DNA of 64,000 nt from Bradyrhizobium guangzhouense (GTDB lineage: Bacteria > Pseudomonadota > Alphaproteobacteria > Rhizobiales > Xanthobacteraceae). The position numbers and the translations under genes are program-made. The stretch lies in contig NZ_CP030053.1 of the NCBI RefSeq assembly GCF_004114955.1, positions 5,890,001-5,954,000 of the forward strand, read 5' to 3'. A model generated the notes under the pieces. The model ran no database searches, was not told where the DNA came from, and saw only the letters and a list, made by a program, of their open reading frames with translations. The first letter of the stretch is position 1; each line of letters begins with the position of its first letter. This document shows positions 50,496 to 58,959 of this stretch, in pieces.

Positions 50496-51795
50496 CGCCG
50501 GCGGCATTAAACCCGCGCCCGCCGGGATTGATGACGTACTGGGCGTCGAACTTGAGATTCATCCAGCCGGTCGCCTGCAATCCGTACCAGAGCTCGATCG
50601 GAACTTCGTTACCGCCTGCGTTCGGGCCAAGGGCCGCCGAGTTCACATGAGTCGTGCCGACCGCGAAGCCGACCTCGTCATCGGGGCGCGAGGCGAATGT
50701 TCCGCTGTGCTTCACGCCCCAGGCGATCTGGTAGTCCTGGAACGAGGTCCGATGATCGGCCACGGTCGTGTTGAGGAACGTGTACCAGCCCTGCGTTTTG
50801 GGACCATCGACGGTCAACCGCTGCAGGATCGACTCATAGACGCCGAAGCGACCACGCTGGTCTCCCAGATTTTGATCCGGGACACCACCGAGGCCCGGAA
50901 TCGTCGTAACAATGCCCGGCAGGCCGCCATCGATCGTCGACGCGCCGTCGTACCAGCCGCCAAGTCTCCAGGTCCCGTTCAAGGGACCACTCGGGGTCCA
51001 GGTCAACTCCACCGGGACCAGCACACCCGCCGCGGGGTTCGAGGCCGGAATGCCGGGCAGGAAGTAGATCGTCGGGTCTGACGTGGTGAGATAATTCGGA
51101 TTGGCGTCGTAGACGCCGACGGAAATCTTCCATTCCTTGGCCAGATTGAAATGGGCCACGCCGGCCCATTGGCTCACCGGCCAGTTGAAGATGTAGCCAC
51201 CCAGGATGTTGCCGGGTTGGCCGCCGCAGAAGGTCAGGTTGATGAAATCGCACTCGCCGAAGAAGAAGTCGGAGCCGACGGGGAGACGGCCGCCCTTGAG
51301 CTCGAGACGATCATCGAGAAGCTTTTGCGCGTAGGAGAGTTCGGTCAGGCGCAGAATGTTGCCGCGGCCAAAGACCTCATTGGTGAGCTGCAGGGCGGGA
51401 ATGTCAGCCTCGCTATTCAGATTGTTGCCGAAGCGGTCGACCAGCGTGAGACCGACGGTACCGCCCTGGACGCCGGCCAGCTTCGCCAGGTCGAATTTTG
51501 CCTGAAACGCCAGCTGACCGGCGTTCGCGCCGGTGTTTCTGGCTCCGCCCGACAGGTTGGCGACGGCTTCGTCGCCCAGCGTCAGCGCCAGCGAGATGCC
51601 CTGCTCCTTCAGCCGCGTCCTGCCGAGATCGCCGAACAGATACGGCCTTGTCCAGAAATCATCGGCCGCGGCATAAGGAACAGGCGGCGCTTTGGTCGGA
51701 AGATCGGCCGCATGCGCTCCGCTGCCCAACAGTAACGACAACACGATCCCCGCGCCGCACAGCCGTGCGGCGCTTGCAGACTTCTCCAACGACAT
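50443..51795 (-). CDS. oprB: Carbohydrate-selective porin, OprB family
   Basis: A 450-aa outer-membrane porin with a signal peptide (SASAARLCGAGIVLSLLLGSGAHA), an AADLPTKAPP mature start typical of rhizobial porins, and a C-terminal Phe (VLGLRTAVRF) as in beta-barrel proteins. Typical OprB segments are LFGDLGRTRLKEQGISLALTLGDEAV, RGNILRLTELSYAQKLLDDRLELKGGRL and WTPSGPLNGTWRLGGWYDG. GGGAG precedes the ATG. The 3' end is convergent with, and overlaps, the TPR gene. Confidence 0.88.
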   Translation of the reverse strand: MSLEKSASAARLCGAGIVLSLLLGSGAHAADLPTKAPPVPYAAADDFWTRPYLFGDLGRTRLKEQGISLALTLGDEAVANLSGGARNTGANAGQLAFQAKFDLAKLAGVQGGTVGLTLVDRFGNNLNSEADIPALQLTNEVFGRGNILRLTELSYAQKLLDDRLELKGGRLPVGSDFFFGECDFINLTFCGGQPGNILGGYIFNWPVSQWAGVAHFNLAKEWKISVGVYDANPNYLTTSDPTIYFLPGIPASNPAAGVLVPVELTWTPSGPLNGTWRLGGWYDGASTIDGGLPGIVTTIPGLGGVPDQNLGDQRGRFGVYESILQRLTVDGPKTQGWYTFLNTTVADHRTSFQDYQIAWGVKHSGTFASRPDDEVGFAVGTTHVNSAALGPNAGGNEVPIELWYGLQATGWMNLKFDAQYVINPGGRGFNAAGVKTDNAWVLGLRTAVRF

Positions 51796-51995
51796 CAGTT
51801 ACTCCCAGGGTCTCAGGCTTCTTCTGTTTTGTGTCACGTCGCCGCCCCACGGCGACGCTGCCGCACGTCAAAGCGCGCTGCGCGTTTCCCCTGGCAAGGG
51901 ATCAATCCGAGCTTGTGTTTATTCCCGCCCCGAAGGCATTCGACGAGAGAAGAATGGCAAGACAGGCGAAAGTCCCGGCCGGAAGAGCATCGCCC

Positions 51996-52793
51996 TCAAT
52001 CTTCCACGCGATAAAGCCGCCACCGCGCCGGCACGCCCTTGAGCTGGTGGCTGCCGTGATCCTTCAGGCTTATCTGGGATTGCGCCGCGAGCAGGTCCTT
52101 CACGGCGCTCGAGACCAGCACCTCGCCGGCGCGCGCCTTGGCGGCGACACGGGTGCCGATGTGGAAGGCAAGACCGACCATCTCGCCGCCGCTGATCGTG
52201 TATTCGCCGGCGTGCAGGCCGACCCTGATCTCGAGGCCGAGTGTGCGCACGGCTTTCCGGATCGCGGTCGCGCAATTGATGCCGGCGGCCGGCACCTTGA
52301 AGGTCGCCAGCACGCCGTCGCCTGTCGTCACGACCTCCTTGCCGCGCGATGATTTCAGCTCCTTGCGGACTGCGGCGTAGTAGAGGCCCATGACCTTGGT
52401 CCAGCGCACATCGCCGAGCTTTGCGGCCTTTGCCGTGGAGCCGACGATGTCGACGATCAGGATCGTCGCGAGGGCCTGCTTGAGCTCGGCGCTGCCGTTG
52501 GCGGATTTTCTCCGGACGCCAATGGCGCCAGTCAACGGTTCATAGTCATGGCTGCGCCGCCGGGCGATGGCGGATTTGGCGTAGTCCTGGGCGCGCTGCG
52601 CGGTGCCGCAGCGGATCGTTTTCTCCTGCGGCAGATGGGTCCAGTAAACCTTGCGGCCGTTGCCGGCGCCCTGCACTTCCACGGCGCCCCATTTCAGGAA
52701 CACCGCCGAGCCGACCCGCCGCACGCACCACGCCTTCGACGTGTACCCTGATACGTTCGACTGATGCAGGCCGACGCGAAGAAATTTGGGCAT
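51996..52793 (-). CDS. Class III nucleotide cyclase domain protein with WGR-like head
   Basis: A 265-aa protein. Residues about 20-85 resemble a WGR domain (VFLKWGAVEVQGAGNGRKVYWTH.PQEKTIRCGTAQRAQDYAKSAI), although the third motif residue is Ala rather than Arg. The C-terminal half is an adenylate/guanylate cyclase fold: ATILIVDIVGSTAKAAKLGD (metal Asp), GKEVVTTGDGVLATFKVP (second metal Asp), LEIRVGLHAGEY and GLAFHIGTRVAAKARAGEVLVS. The nearby cyclase at 52886 is a paralog of different architecture. It has no signal peptide, so it acts in the cytoplasm. Confidence 0.75.
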   Translation of the reverse strand: MPKFLRVGLHQSNVSGYTSKAWCVRRVGSAVFLKWGAVEVQGAGNGRKVYWTHLPQEKTIRCGTAQRAQDYAKSAIARRRSHDYEPLTGAIGVRRKSANGSAELKQALATILIVDIVGSTAKAAKLGDVRWTKVMGLYYAAVRKELKSSRGKEVVTTGDGVLATFKVPAAGINCATAIRKAVRTLGLEIRVGLHAGEYTISGGEMVGLAFHIGTRVAAKARAGEVLVSSAVKDLLAAQSQISLKDHGSHQLKGVPARWRLYRVED

Positions 52794-52885
52794 GACGTTG
52801 CGGCTGATGCTGAACCATTGCGGCGAACCTGGAGCGTAGTTGGACGCCCGCGCCTTGGCAACAGCGCACGGTCGAGCAGTGCGGT

Positions 52886-54091
52886 TTACGTCCGCGCGGA
52901 CGGCCCAAAGGCAAACAGCTCGATCGGATCGCTGAAACCGCGCACGGCATGCTTGCCGACGCGCTCCAGCTCAAACTCGCGATCGACCAGTTCGGCGAAG
53001 TCGCGCGACAGCAGCACCGGCTTGCCGACCTGCTTGGTCAGCGCCTCCAGCCGCGAGGCCATGTTGACGGCGGGGCCGATCACGGTGAAGTCGAGCCGGC
53101 TTGACGATCCGATATTGCCGTACATGACGTCGCCGACATGGACGCCGATGCCGTAATTCAGCGGCGCGCGGCCCGTGCCGTTGTTGCGCTCGTTCAGCGC
53201 AGCCATCGCACGCCGGGCCTCGGTGACGGCGCGCAACAGATTGGCGCAGGCGTCGGGCTGGCTCAGCGGGAAGATCGCGAGCAGACCGTCGCCGATGAAT
53301 TTCAGGATCTCGCCGCCATACCGCGCGATCGGGTCCGACATCGCGTCGAAGTAATCGTTGAGGAGATCGATGACGTCGTCGCGCGGCCAATTGTCGGAGA
53401 TCTTCGTGAAATCCCTGAGGTCGCAGATCATGATCGCGGCGCGCACCGTCGTGCCGGTGCCGCGGCGCGTCGCGCCGGCGAGAATCAGCTCGCCGGCATG
53501 GGAGCCCACATAGGTCTCCAGCAATGTGCGCGCCAGGCGGTTCTTGATACGGATTTCACTGACCAGGGCCAGCACCGGCAACAGCTTCTTCAGCGCGGTG
53601 ATATGCGCAGCGTCGAATCCGCCGGGCCGATCAGTGGCGAAGGTGACGAGATGGCGCTTGCCGAGGGTGTGATACAGCGGCCAGGCGACATAATCTGTCA
53701 GGCCCTTCGCCCGCATCTCGTCATAGAGCGCGTGCTTGCGGCCAAGGGCGGGATCCTGCTCCAGATCTTCCCGCACTTCAGTGGCGCCGTTCTGCATTTC
53801 ATTGGCGGGACTGCCGATATATTCGGAGCGCTCCCGCACGTCGAAATCAACTCGCGCGATCTCGGCCTCGCGCATGCCGTCGGCCCACATGAAACGGGCT
53901 CCCAGCCATTGCGGGTGCTGAATCAGCACGTGAAGCGTCGACCGCTTCAGCGGAATGCCCGTCTGCTGGATGCGGATGCACATCTCGGCAAAAATGTTGT
54001 CGATGAAGCGCTCGTTATGCGTCCCGGTGGTCAGCCAATCGACGACGCCGTCGGATAGCGTGGCAGCGGGATTCTTGTCTGGCGCGTTCAT
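52886..54091 (-). CDS. Adenylate/guanylate cyclase (class III)
   Basis: A 401-aa soluble cyclase. The start was placed at ATG 54091 (MNAPDKNPAATLSDGVVDWLTTGTHNERF). The first 200 residues hold an N-terminal sensor-like domain, with LTDYVAWPLYHTLGKRHLVTFATDRPGGFDAAHITALKKLLPVLALV. The cyclase domain follows: VRAAIMICDLRDFTKISDNW (metal Asp), GGEILKFIGDGLLAIFPLSQ (second Asp), LNYGIGVHVGDVMYGNIGSSSRLDFTVIGPAVNMASRLE. It lies 92 bases upstream of the other cyclase gene on the same strand, and rhizobia carry many such genes. Confidence 0.9.
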   Translation of the reverse strand: MNAPDKNPAATLSDGVVDWLTTGTHNERFIDNIFAEMCIRIQQTGIPLKRSTLHVLIQHPQWLGARFMWADGMREAEIARVDFDVRERSEYIGSPANEMQNGATEVREDLEQDPALGRKHALYDEMRAKGLTDYVAWPLYHTLGKRHLVTFATDRPGGFDAAHITALKKLLPVLALVSEIRIKNRLARTLLETYVGSHAGELILAGATRRGTGTTVRAAIMICDLRDFTKISDNWPRDDVIDLLNDYFDAMSDPIARYGGEILKFIGDGLLAIFPLSQPDACANLLRAVTEARRAMAALNERNNGTGRAPLNYGIGVHVGDVMYGNIGSSSRLDFTVIGPAVNMASRLEALTKQVGKPVLLSRDFAELVDREFELERVGKHAVRGFSDPIELFAFGPSART

Positions 54092-54197
54092 ATCCTGGCC
54101 TTCAACGGCGGTCTTCATGCCCGCACATATCGTGTTCCGGATCGGCTGCGTCAACCTAGCCAGTTGCACGGATTGTGCGCATTCGCACGACCACCGC

Positions 54198-54782
54198 CTA
54201 GCCGGCGAGCTGGATTGAGCCCAGCACCGCCAGCCCCGAAACGAGCGTCAGCCTGGACGCCTCGGCCAGCTCGATCTCGAGCGTGCAGCCGGCAGGAACG
54301 GGAAATTCCTCGCTATTGACTCGAATGCCACAATCGCCCGACGGCGCATAAACCAGATGCGTGCCCACGGGCAAAGCCCGCTCGCCGGGCTCCTTCAGCG
54401 CCACCAGCTCGATCTCCGCCGCACCGCGCCGCGCCATCAGGTTGACGACCTCGACCGGACCGGCCTCGAGCTCGGTGACGATCTCTATCTCGCCGGTGAA
54501 GCGGACGGTCGTGAACGGCTCGCGCTCGTCCAACTCCTGCCCCCCGGCTTTCAGCACCAGCCCACGCCCGCCGATCACCATCTGCAGGCGATCGATACCA
54601 GGCATGTGCGAGAACGGCCCGGGCGCGACGATCGGCGTCGACGCAAAGCGCCACAGCAGGCTGTCCCAGTTCTTCACCACCGTGCCGGGCCGATGCGCAT
54701 CCGCAATATCGGTAAAGATGCCACCGCCGTTTTTCCAGGGCGCCCGGGTGTAGTCTTCGGATTTCAGCAGCGTGGTTTTCAT
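54198..54782 (-). CDS. hutD: HutD/Ves family protein
   Basis: A 194-aa cupin-fold protein of the HutD (Ves) family, which is linked to histidine use in Pseudomonas and to a cold-induced role in E. coli. It has LLKSEDYTRAPWKNGGGIFTDIADAHRPG, WDSLLWRFASTPIVAPGPFSHMPGIDRLQMVIGGRGLVL and VRFTGEIEIVTELEAGPVEVVNLMARRG. The start was set at ATG 54782. No other hut gene is nearby, and it is followed by a REP-like palindrome on its upstream side. Confidence 0.85.
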   Translation of the reverse strand: MKTTLLKSEDYTRAPWKNGGGIFTDIADAHRPGTVVKNWDSLLWRFASTPIVAPGPFSHMPGIDRLQMVIGGRGLVLKAGGQELDEREPFTTVRFTGEIEIVTELEAGPVEVVNLMARRGAAEIELVALKEPGERALPVGTHLVYAPSGDCGIRVNSEEFPVPAGCTLEIELAEASRLTLVSGLAVLGSIQLAG

Positions 54783-54854
54783 GGGGTGCGAGTGTCCTGG
54801 AATCACCCGCGCATCATTAGTCGTCTCACGTCTCGGCGTCGAGCCGAAGCCTGT

Positions 54855-54977
54855 CGTCGTCCTGGCGAAGGCCAGGACCCATTACCCCGACGGCCCGTTG
54901 TCGAAGCGAGCTGCGGCCGCACCGTCTTCCAACAACGTTAATGGTGGCTATGGGTCCTGGCTTTCGCCAGGACGACG
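54855..54977. repeat. REP-like inverted repeat
   Basis: CGTCGTCCTGGCGAAGGCC at the left is answered by GGCTTTCGCCAGGACGACG at the right; the arms continue with GGACCCATTA / ATGGGTCC. The element spans 123 bp of the gap between the HutD and binding-protein genes, a typical Bradyrhizobium intergenic palindrome. Confidence 0.65.
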
Positions 54978-54997
54978 CTGGGGAGATACCGCCTCCC

Positions 54998-56152
54998 TCA
55001 CTCGCTCTTGCCGCCATTCAGCTTCGGCAAGGTCTCCACGATCTTCTGCTTGCCGTCGACGATCTCGGCGAGAAAGCTGGCGCGGTCGATATCGCCGTTC
55101 TGGTCCCAGCTGGCTTCCATCAGGATGCCCGGCGCCTTGTCGGGCGTCAGCGTCAGGCCCTTCATCGCGGCGCCGAAGGCCTTGCTGTCGAACTTGCCGA
55201 TCTTCTCGGTGACGTATTTGACGAGATAGACCGCGGTGTAGCCCTTGATGCCGTTGTGATCGGGCCGGTACTTGAAGCGGTCGCTGAACTTCTTGGTGAA
55301 CGCCTCGATCGCCGGGATCGGAGCGTCGGCGCTGAGGCCGACATGACCGCGCACGCCGTTGGCGGCGGGACCGGCGAGCTCGACCACCTTCTGGCTGAGC
55401 AGCGTGGTCTCGCCGAACAGCGGCGTCGACAGGCCTTGCCGCTTCGCCTCGATCAGGAAGCGGGCGCTCTCCTCCTCATTGGTGTAGATGAAGGCGGCAT
55501 CGGCCTTGGCGCCTTTGAGCTTGATCACGTCGGAGCCGAAATCGACCTGGCCCTGCTCGGTGGAGATGTCGGCCGCGATCTCGATGTTGCGCGCCTTCAT
55601 CTCCTTCACGAAATTGTCGTGGCCGCCCTTGCCGAAATCATTGTTGACCCAGAGCACCGCAACGCTCTTCACCTTGAGCTTGTCGTGCAGATAATTGGCG
55701 ATCTTCGGCATCGAGAATTGCTGGCCGAAGGCGGTGCGGAAAATCCAGGGATTGCCCTGCATGGTGATGTCCGCGGCCTCGGCGCCGACGATCTGCGGGA
55801 TCTCGGCTTGTTGCGTCAGCGCCATGTTGACCTTGACGGAACCGGAATAGATCGGCCCGAGCACGACATAGGGATCCTTGTCCAAGACCTTCTGCACCTG
55901 CGCGCGCGAGATGCCGGGGTTGCTCTGGGTGTCCAGATGCTCGGTCTGGATCTTGCGGCCCAAGATGCCACCGGCGGCATTGATCTCGTCGACAGCGAGC
56001 GCGACGCCATCGCGCCAGTTGGTGCCCGAGACCGCGCCGGGGCCGGAGAGCTCGATGACGTCGGGGATGTAGACGGTGCTCTGCGCGCGGGCCGCGCCCG
56101 TCGCGAGCGATGCCGCCAAGGCGATGATGAGTGTGCCTGCAAGATGCCTCAT
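54998..56152 (-). CDS. ABC transporter substrate-binding protein, branched-chain amino acid/aromatic type
   Basis: A 384-aa periplasmic protein (LivJ-like, Peripla_BP_6). The start at ATG 56152 has GGGAGGA upstream and a signal peptide (MRHLAGTLIIALAASLATGAARA). The mature region has VALAVDEINAAGGILGRKIQTEHLDTQSNPGISRAQVQKVLDKDPYVVLGPIYSG and FKYRPDHNGIKGYTAVYLVKYV. In rhizobia such proteins often serve aromatic or quinate-like compounds. It is the third gene after aroE and an amidohydrolase, with gaps of 20-25 bases; no permease or ATPase genes follow. Confidence 0.88.
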   Translation of the reverse strand: MRHLAGTLIIALAASLATGAARAQSTVYIPDVIELSGPGAVSGTNWRDGVALAVDEINAAGGILGRKIQTEHLDTQSNPGISRAQVQKVLDKDPYVVLGPIYSGSVKVNMALTQQAEIPQIVGAEAADITMQGNPWIFRTAFGQQFSMPKIANYLHDKLKVKSVAVLWVNNDFGKGGHDNFVKEMKARNIEIAADISTEQGQVDFGSDVIKLKGAKADAAFIYTNEEESARFLIEAKRQGLSTPLFGETTLLSQKVVELAGPAANGVRGHVGLSADAPIPAIEAFTKKFSDRFKYRPDHNGIKGYTAVYLVKYVTEKIGKFDSKAFGAAMKGLTLTPDKAPGILMEASWDQNGDIDRASFLAEIVDGKQKIVETLPKLNGGKSE

Positions 56153-56177
56153 GATGTCCTCCCCGTTGCTTTCCTTG

Positions 56178-57011
56178 TTATGATGCGTCGAAACCGAGCA
56201 ATTTCGCCGGCGTTCGCCACAGCAGGCGCCGCTGGTCGTCCTTGTCAGGAAACAGCGATGCCAACAGCGCGAGCAGCGGCCCGTAGTCGAGCCTTTCGGC
56301 CGCACGCAGGAACGGATAGTCCGAGCCCCAAATGCAGCGGTCGAGCGTGAAGGCCTCGACAAGCGCTGCAATGAACGGCCAGGTGTCCTCATACGGGTGC
56401 GGCTGTAGCGAAAACTTGTAATGGCCTGAGAGTTTGATGTGGGCGTCGCGCTCGCGGCCGATTGCGAGCAGGGCCTGGAAGGCTTTGCCTTTGATGCCCT
56501 GGCCGACCGGCGGTCGGCCGCAATGGTCGAACACGAGGCGCACCGGCGATTTGTCGATCAAGGGCAGCAGATCGATCAGTTGATCGTTCTCGACCTGGAT
56601 CTGCAGGAACAGGCCGAGGCTGACCAGCTTCTCCAGCAGCGGCGCGGTGTTGCGATAATAATCGGCGCCGTGGAACGGCACATTATAGGCAACGCCGATC
56701 ACGCCGCCGGCTTTCAATCGTTCGAGCTCGCTGATGTCGACGTCGTTCTCGACCACGGCGACGCCCCTGAAGCGGCCGCCGCCCTGCCTCAAGGTGTCGA
56801 GCAGGATACGGCTGTCGCTGCCGTAGCCGGTGTTGGTGGCGACGACCAGCGCATGGTGAACATCAAAGGCGTCGAGCACGCGGATCAACTGCGCGGCCGG
56901 CACGATCTCCTGCCCGCTCGGCCGGTACGGCGTATCGGCGCCATAGGGAAAACGGACGGGATCGATGGCGTGGATGTGACAATCGATCTTGGGCCCCGCC
57001 GGCAATGTCAT
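56178..57011 (-). CDS. Amidohydrolase family protein (PDC-hydrolase-like)
   Basis: A 277-aa TIM-barrel amidohydrolase_2. The metal ligands start with KIDCHIHAIDP (His12, His14), followed by a His in LVFDHCGRPP and an Asp in RCIWGSDYPFL. It resembles 2-pyrone-4,6-dicarboxylate lactonase-type hydrolases, which act in aromatic breakdown. GGGGAG precedes the ATG. It is the middle gene of the aroE - amidohydrolase - binding-protein operon. Confidence 0.82.
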   Translation of the reverse strand: MTLPAGPKIDCHIHAIDPVRFPYGADTPYRPSGQEIVPAAQLIRVLDAFDVHHALVVATNTGYGSDSRILLDTLRQGGGRFRGVAVVENDVDISELERLKAGGVIGVAYNVPFHGADYYRNTAPLLEKLVSLGLFLQIQVENDQLIDLLPLIDKSPVRLVFDHCGRPPVGQGIKGKAFQALLAIGRERDAHIKLSGHYKFSLQPHPYEDTWPFIAALVEAFTLDRCIWGSDYPFLRAAERLDYGPLLALLASLFPDKDDQRRLLWRTPAKLLGFDAS

Positions 57012-57031
57012 GGCGCAAAGCTCCCCGCGGG

Positions 57032-57871
57032 TCAGAACGTGGCTTCGATGGCCTTGATCAACTCGGGCGTGACGTCAGGCATCACGCCGAACCAGGCCTT
57101 GAAGGCGAGCCGCGCCTGGTTGAGCAGCAGGCCGAGCCCGTTCACGGTGACGCAGCCGCGCGCACGGGCCTCAGCCAGGAACGGCGTCTCCAGCGGCGTG
57201 TAGATCAGATCGGCAGTGAGCGTTGCAGGCTTCAGCCGCGACAGGTCGATCTCCAGCGCGCTCTTGCCGACCATGCCGCGATCGGTGCAGTTGACGAGCA
57301 GCGCGACATCGGAGAGCGCGGCCGCGCGATCGTCCCACGCGACGGTGCTGACGGCAGGGCCGAACTCCTTCGCAATCGCCTCCGCTTTCTCCGCGGTGCG
57401 GTTGGCGATGCGGATCTCGCGCGCGCCGTTTTCGAGCAGCGCGACGACGACCGCGCGCGAGGCGCCGCCTGCGCCTAGCAGCAGGATCGGGCCGGTATCG
57501 CCGCGCCAGTCGGCTTTCGCATCGCGCAGGCTCTGCACAAAACCATTGCCGTCATTGTTGAAGCCGGACAGCGTGCCGTCCGGTTCGACCACGATGGTGT
57601 TGACGGCACCGATGCGCCTGGCGGTCTCATCGACGCGGGCGAGCTGCGCCATCGCTGTCTGCTTGTGCGGCATGGTGACGTTGCAGCCGCGGAACCCGAG
57701 CGCGACGAGTCCGCGAAGCGCATCTGCGAGCCGCTCCGGCTTCACCGCCAGCGGCACATAGGAACCGCGGATGCCGTGCGCCTTGAGCCAGTAATTGTGA
57801 ACGACCGGCGAGCGCGAATGCGCGACGGGCATGCCGATGACGCCAGCCAAACCAAAACCGTCCTGCGACAT
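57032..57871 (-). CDS. aroE: Shikimate/quinate dehydrogenase family protein
   Basis: A 279-aa protein starting at ATG 57871 (MSQDGFGLAGVIGMPVAHSRSPVVHNYWLKAHGIRGSYVPLAV). Catalytic Lys70 is in CNVTMPHKQTAMA and Asp107 in FNNDGNGF; LLLGAGGASRAVVVALLENGAREIRIANRT is the NADP loop. Its position at the head of an operon with an amidohydrolase and a LivJ-like binding protein suggests a catabolic paralog for shikimate or quinate, rather than the biosynthetic enzyme. A palindrome (CATTTG-GT-CAAATG) lies 46 bases upstream. Confidence 0.88.
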   Translation of the reverse strand: MSQDGFGLAGVIGMPVAHSRSPVVHNYWLKAHGIRGSYVPLAVKPERLADALRGLVALGFRGCNVTMPHKQTAMAQLARVDETARRIGAVNTIVVEPDGTLSGFNNDGNGFVQSLRDAKADWRGDTGPILLLGAGGASRAVVVALLENGAREIRIANRTAEKAEAIAKEFGPAVSTVAWDDRAAALSDVALLVNCTDRGMVGKSALEIDLSRLKPATLTADLIYTPLETPFLAEARARGCVTVNGLGLLLNQARLAFKAWFGVMPDVTPELIKAIEATF

Positions 57872-57916
57872 GCTGCGCTTCCCATCCCGGATCGCGTCTT
57901 TAGCGCGCGACCATGC

Positions 57917-57930
57917 CATTTGGTCAAATG
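57917..57930. promoter_or_regulatory. Candidate operator of the aroE operon
   Basis: CATTTG-GT-CAAATG, a palindrome with 6-bp arms 46 bases before the aroE start. The TGGTCAAATGTACAA continuation resembles sites of GntR/FadR-type regulators. No such regulator gene is in the window. Confidence 0.35.
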
Positions 57931-58068
57931 TACAAGACATCTAGAGGGAATGGCTAGCGGGTGCAATGTGAATTTGGGGCGGGCCGCGGGCCGACACCGG
58001 CCCATGTCACCCCGCTTGCGGCCGGAAATCAGACCCGCATGGTGAGGAGTCCGCCAAAGCGGGCGTCT

Positions 58069-58100
58069 TGGACCATGCTATCGTGCCAGCGATGGTCCAA
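58069..58100. promoter_or_regulatory. Inverted repeat before the methyltransferase gene
   Basis: TTGGACCAT (58069-58077) and ATGGTCCAA (58092-58100), a perfect 9-bp inverted repeat with a 14-base spacer that ends 16 bases before the start codon. It could be an operator or a leader hairpin. Confidence 0.4.
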
Positions 58101-58116
58101 CCCTCGCGAGGCAAGC

Positions 58117-58929
58117 ATGTCTGCAACTGACAAGGTTTTCGCCGGCTCGGTCCCCAAGCTCTACGACGAATATCTGGTCCCGCTGATTTTCTCGGTCTAT
58201 GCCGACGACCTGGCCAAGCGCATCGCCGCGCAGTCGCCCTCGGACCTGCTCGAGATCGCCGCGGGCACCGGCGCCGTCACACGGGCCGTGGCGGCGCTGC
58301 TGCCTTCGGATGTCCGCTATGTCGCGACCGACCTCAATGAGCCGATGCTCGCTGTCGCCAGGCAGCGTCAGGGTGGCGATCCGCGCATGACCTGGCGCCA
58401 GGCGGATGCGTTGACGCTGCCGTTCGAGAACACGGCATTCGACGTGGTCTGCTGCCAGTTCGGCGCCATGTTCTTTCCGGATCGCAGCAAAGGCTACGCC
58501 GAGGCGAAGCGGGTGTTGAAGCCTGACGGTGCTTACCTGTTCAACGTGTGGGATCGTATCGCGGACAACGTGTTCGCCGATGACGCGACCGCCACACTCG
58601 GCAAGGTGTTTCCCGACAATCCGCCACTGTTCATGGCGCGGACGCCGCACGGCTATCACGACAAGGCCGTCATCAAGGCCGATCTCGAGCGCGCCGGCTT
58701 CAGGGACATTTCGATCGAAACCAAGACGGCAACGAGCCGCGCGCCCTCGGCCGAATATGTCGCGATCGCGTATTGCCAGGGAACGCCGCTGCGCGGCGAG
58801 ATCGAAGCCAGGGATGCGAGCAAGCTCGAGGTCGCAACCGATGCGGTCGCCGAGGCGATCCGGAAACGCCACGGTGAGGGACCGGTCGAAGCGAAGATTC
58901 AGGCCCTGGTGATCACGGCGAGGCCGTGA
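58117..58929 (+). CDS. Class I SAM-dependent methyltransferase
   Basis: A 270-aa protein starting at ATG 58117 (MSATDKVFAGSVPKLYDEYLVPLIF). It has motif I LLEIAAGTGAVTRAV, YVATDLNEPMLAVARQR (motif II acid), FDVVCCQFGAMFFPDR and AKRVLKPDGAYLFNVW: a UbiE/COQ5-like small-molecule methyltransferase of unknown substrate. A 9-bp inverted repeat precedes it. A hairpin overlaps its stop codon. Confidence 0.88.
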   Translation: MSATDKVFAGSVPKLYDEYLVPLIFSVYADDLAKRIAAQSPSDLLEIAAGTGAVTRAVAALLPSDVRYVATDLNEPMLAVARQRQGGDPRMTWRQADALTLPFENTAFDVVCCQFGAMFFPDRSKGYAEAKRVLKPDGAYLFNVWDRIADNVFADDATATLGKVFPDNPPLFMARTPHGYHDKAVIKADLERAGFRDISIETKTATSRAPSAEYVAIAYCQGTPLRGEIEARDASKLEVATDAVAEAIRKRHGEGPVEAKIQALVITARP

Positions 58930-58931
58930 TC
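58911..58931. terminator. Hairpin over the stop codon, between convergent genes
   Basis: GATCACGGC-gag-GCCGTGATC, a perfect 9-bp stem with a 3-base loop at the end of the methyltransferase gene, 29 bases before the convergent L,D-transpeptidase stop. No T-run. Confidence 0.5.
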
Positions 58932-58959
58932 GCCGGAGCAGCGAGATCGAGCCCCGCCC

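Noticed and set aside
54941..56350. A 469-aa plus-strand frame over the binding-protein gene
   Set aside because: The minus-strand product is a complete LivJ-like protein with signal peptide and ribosome site.
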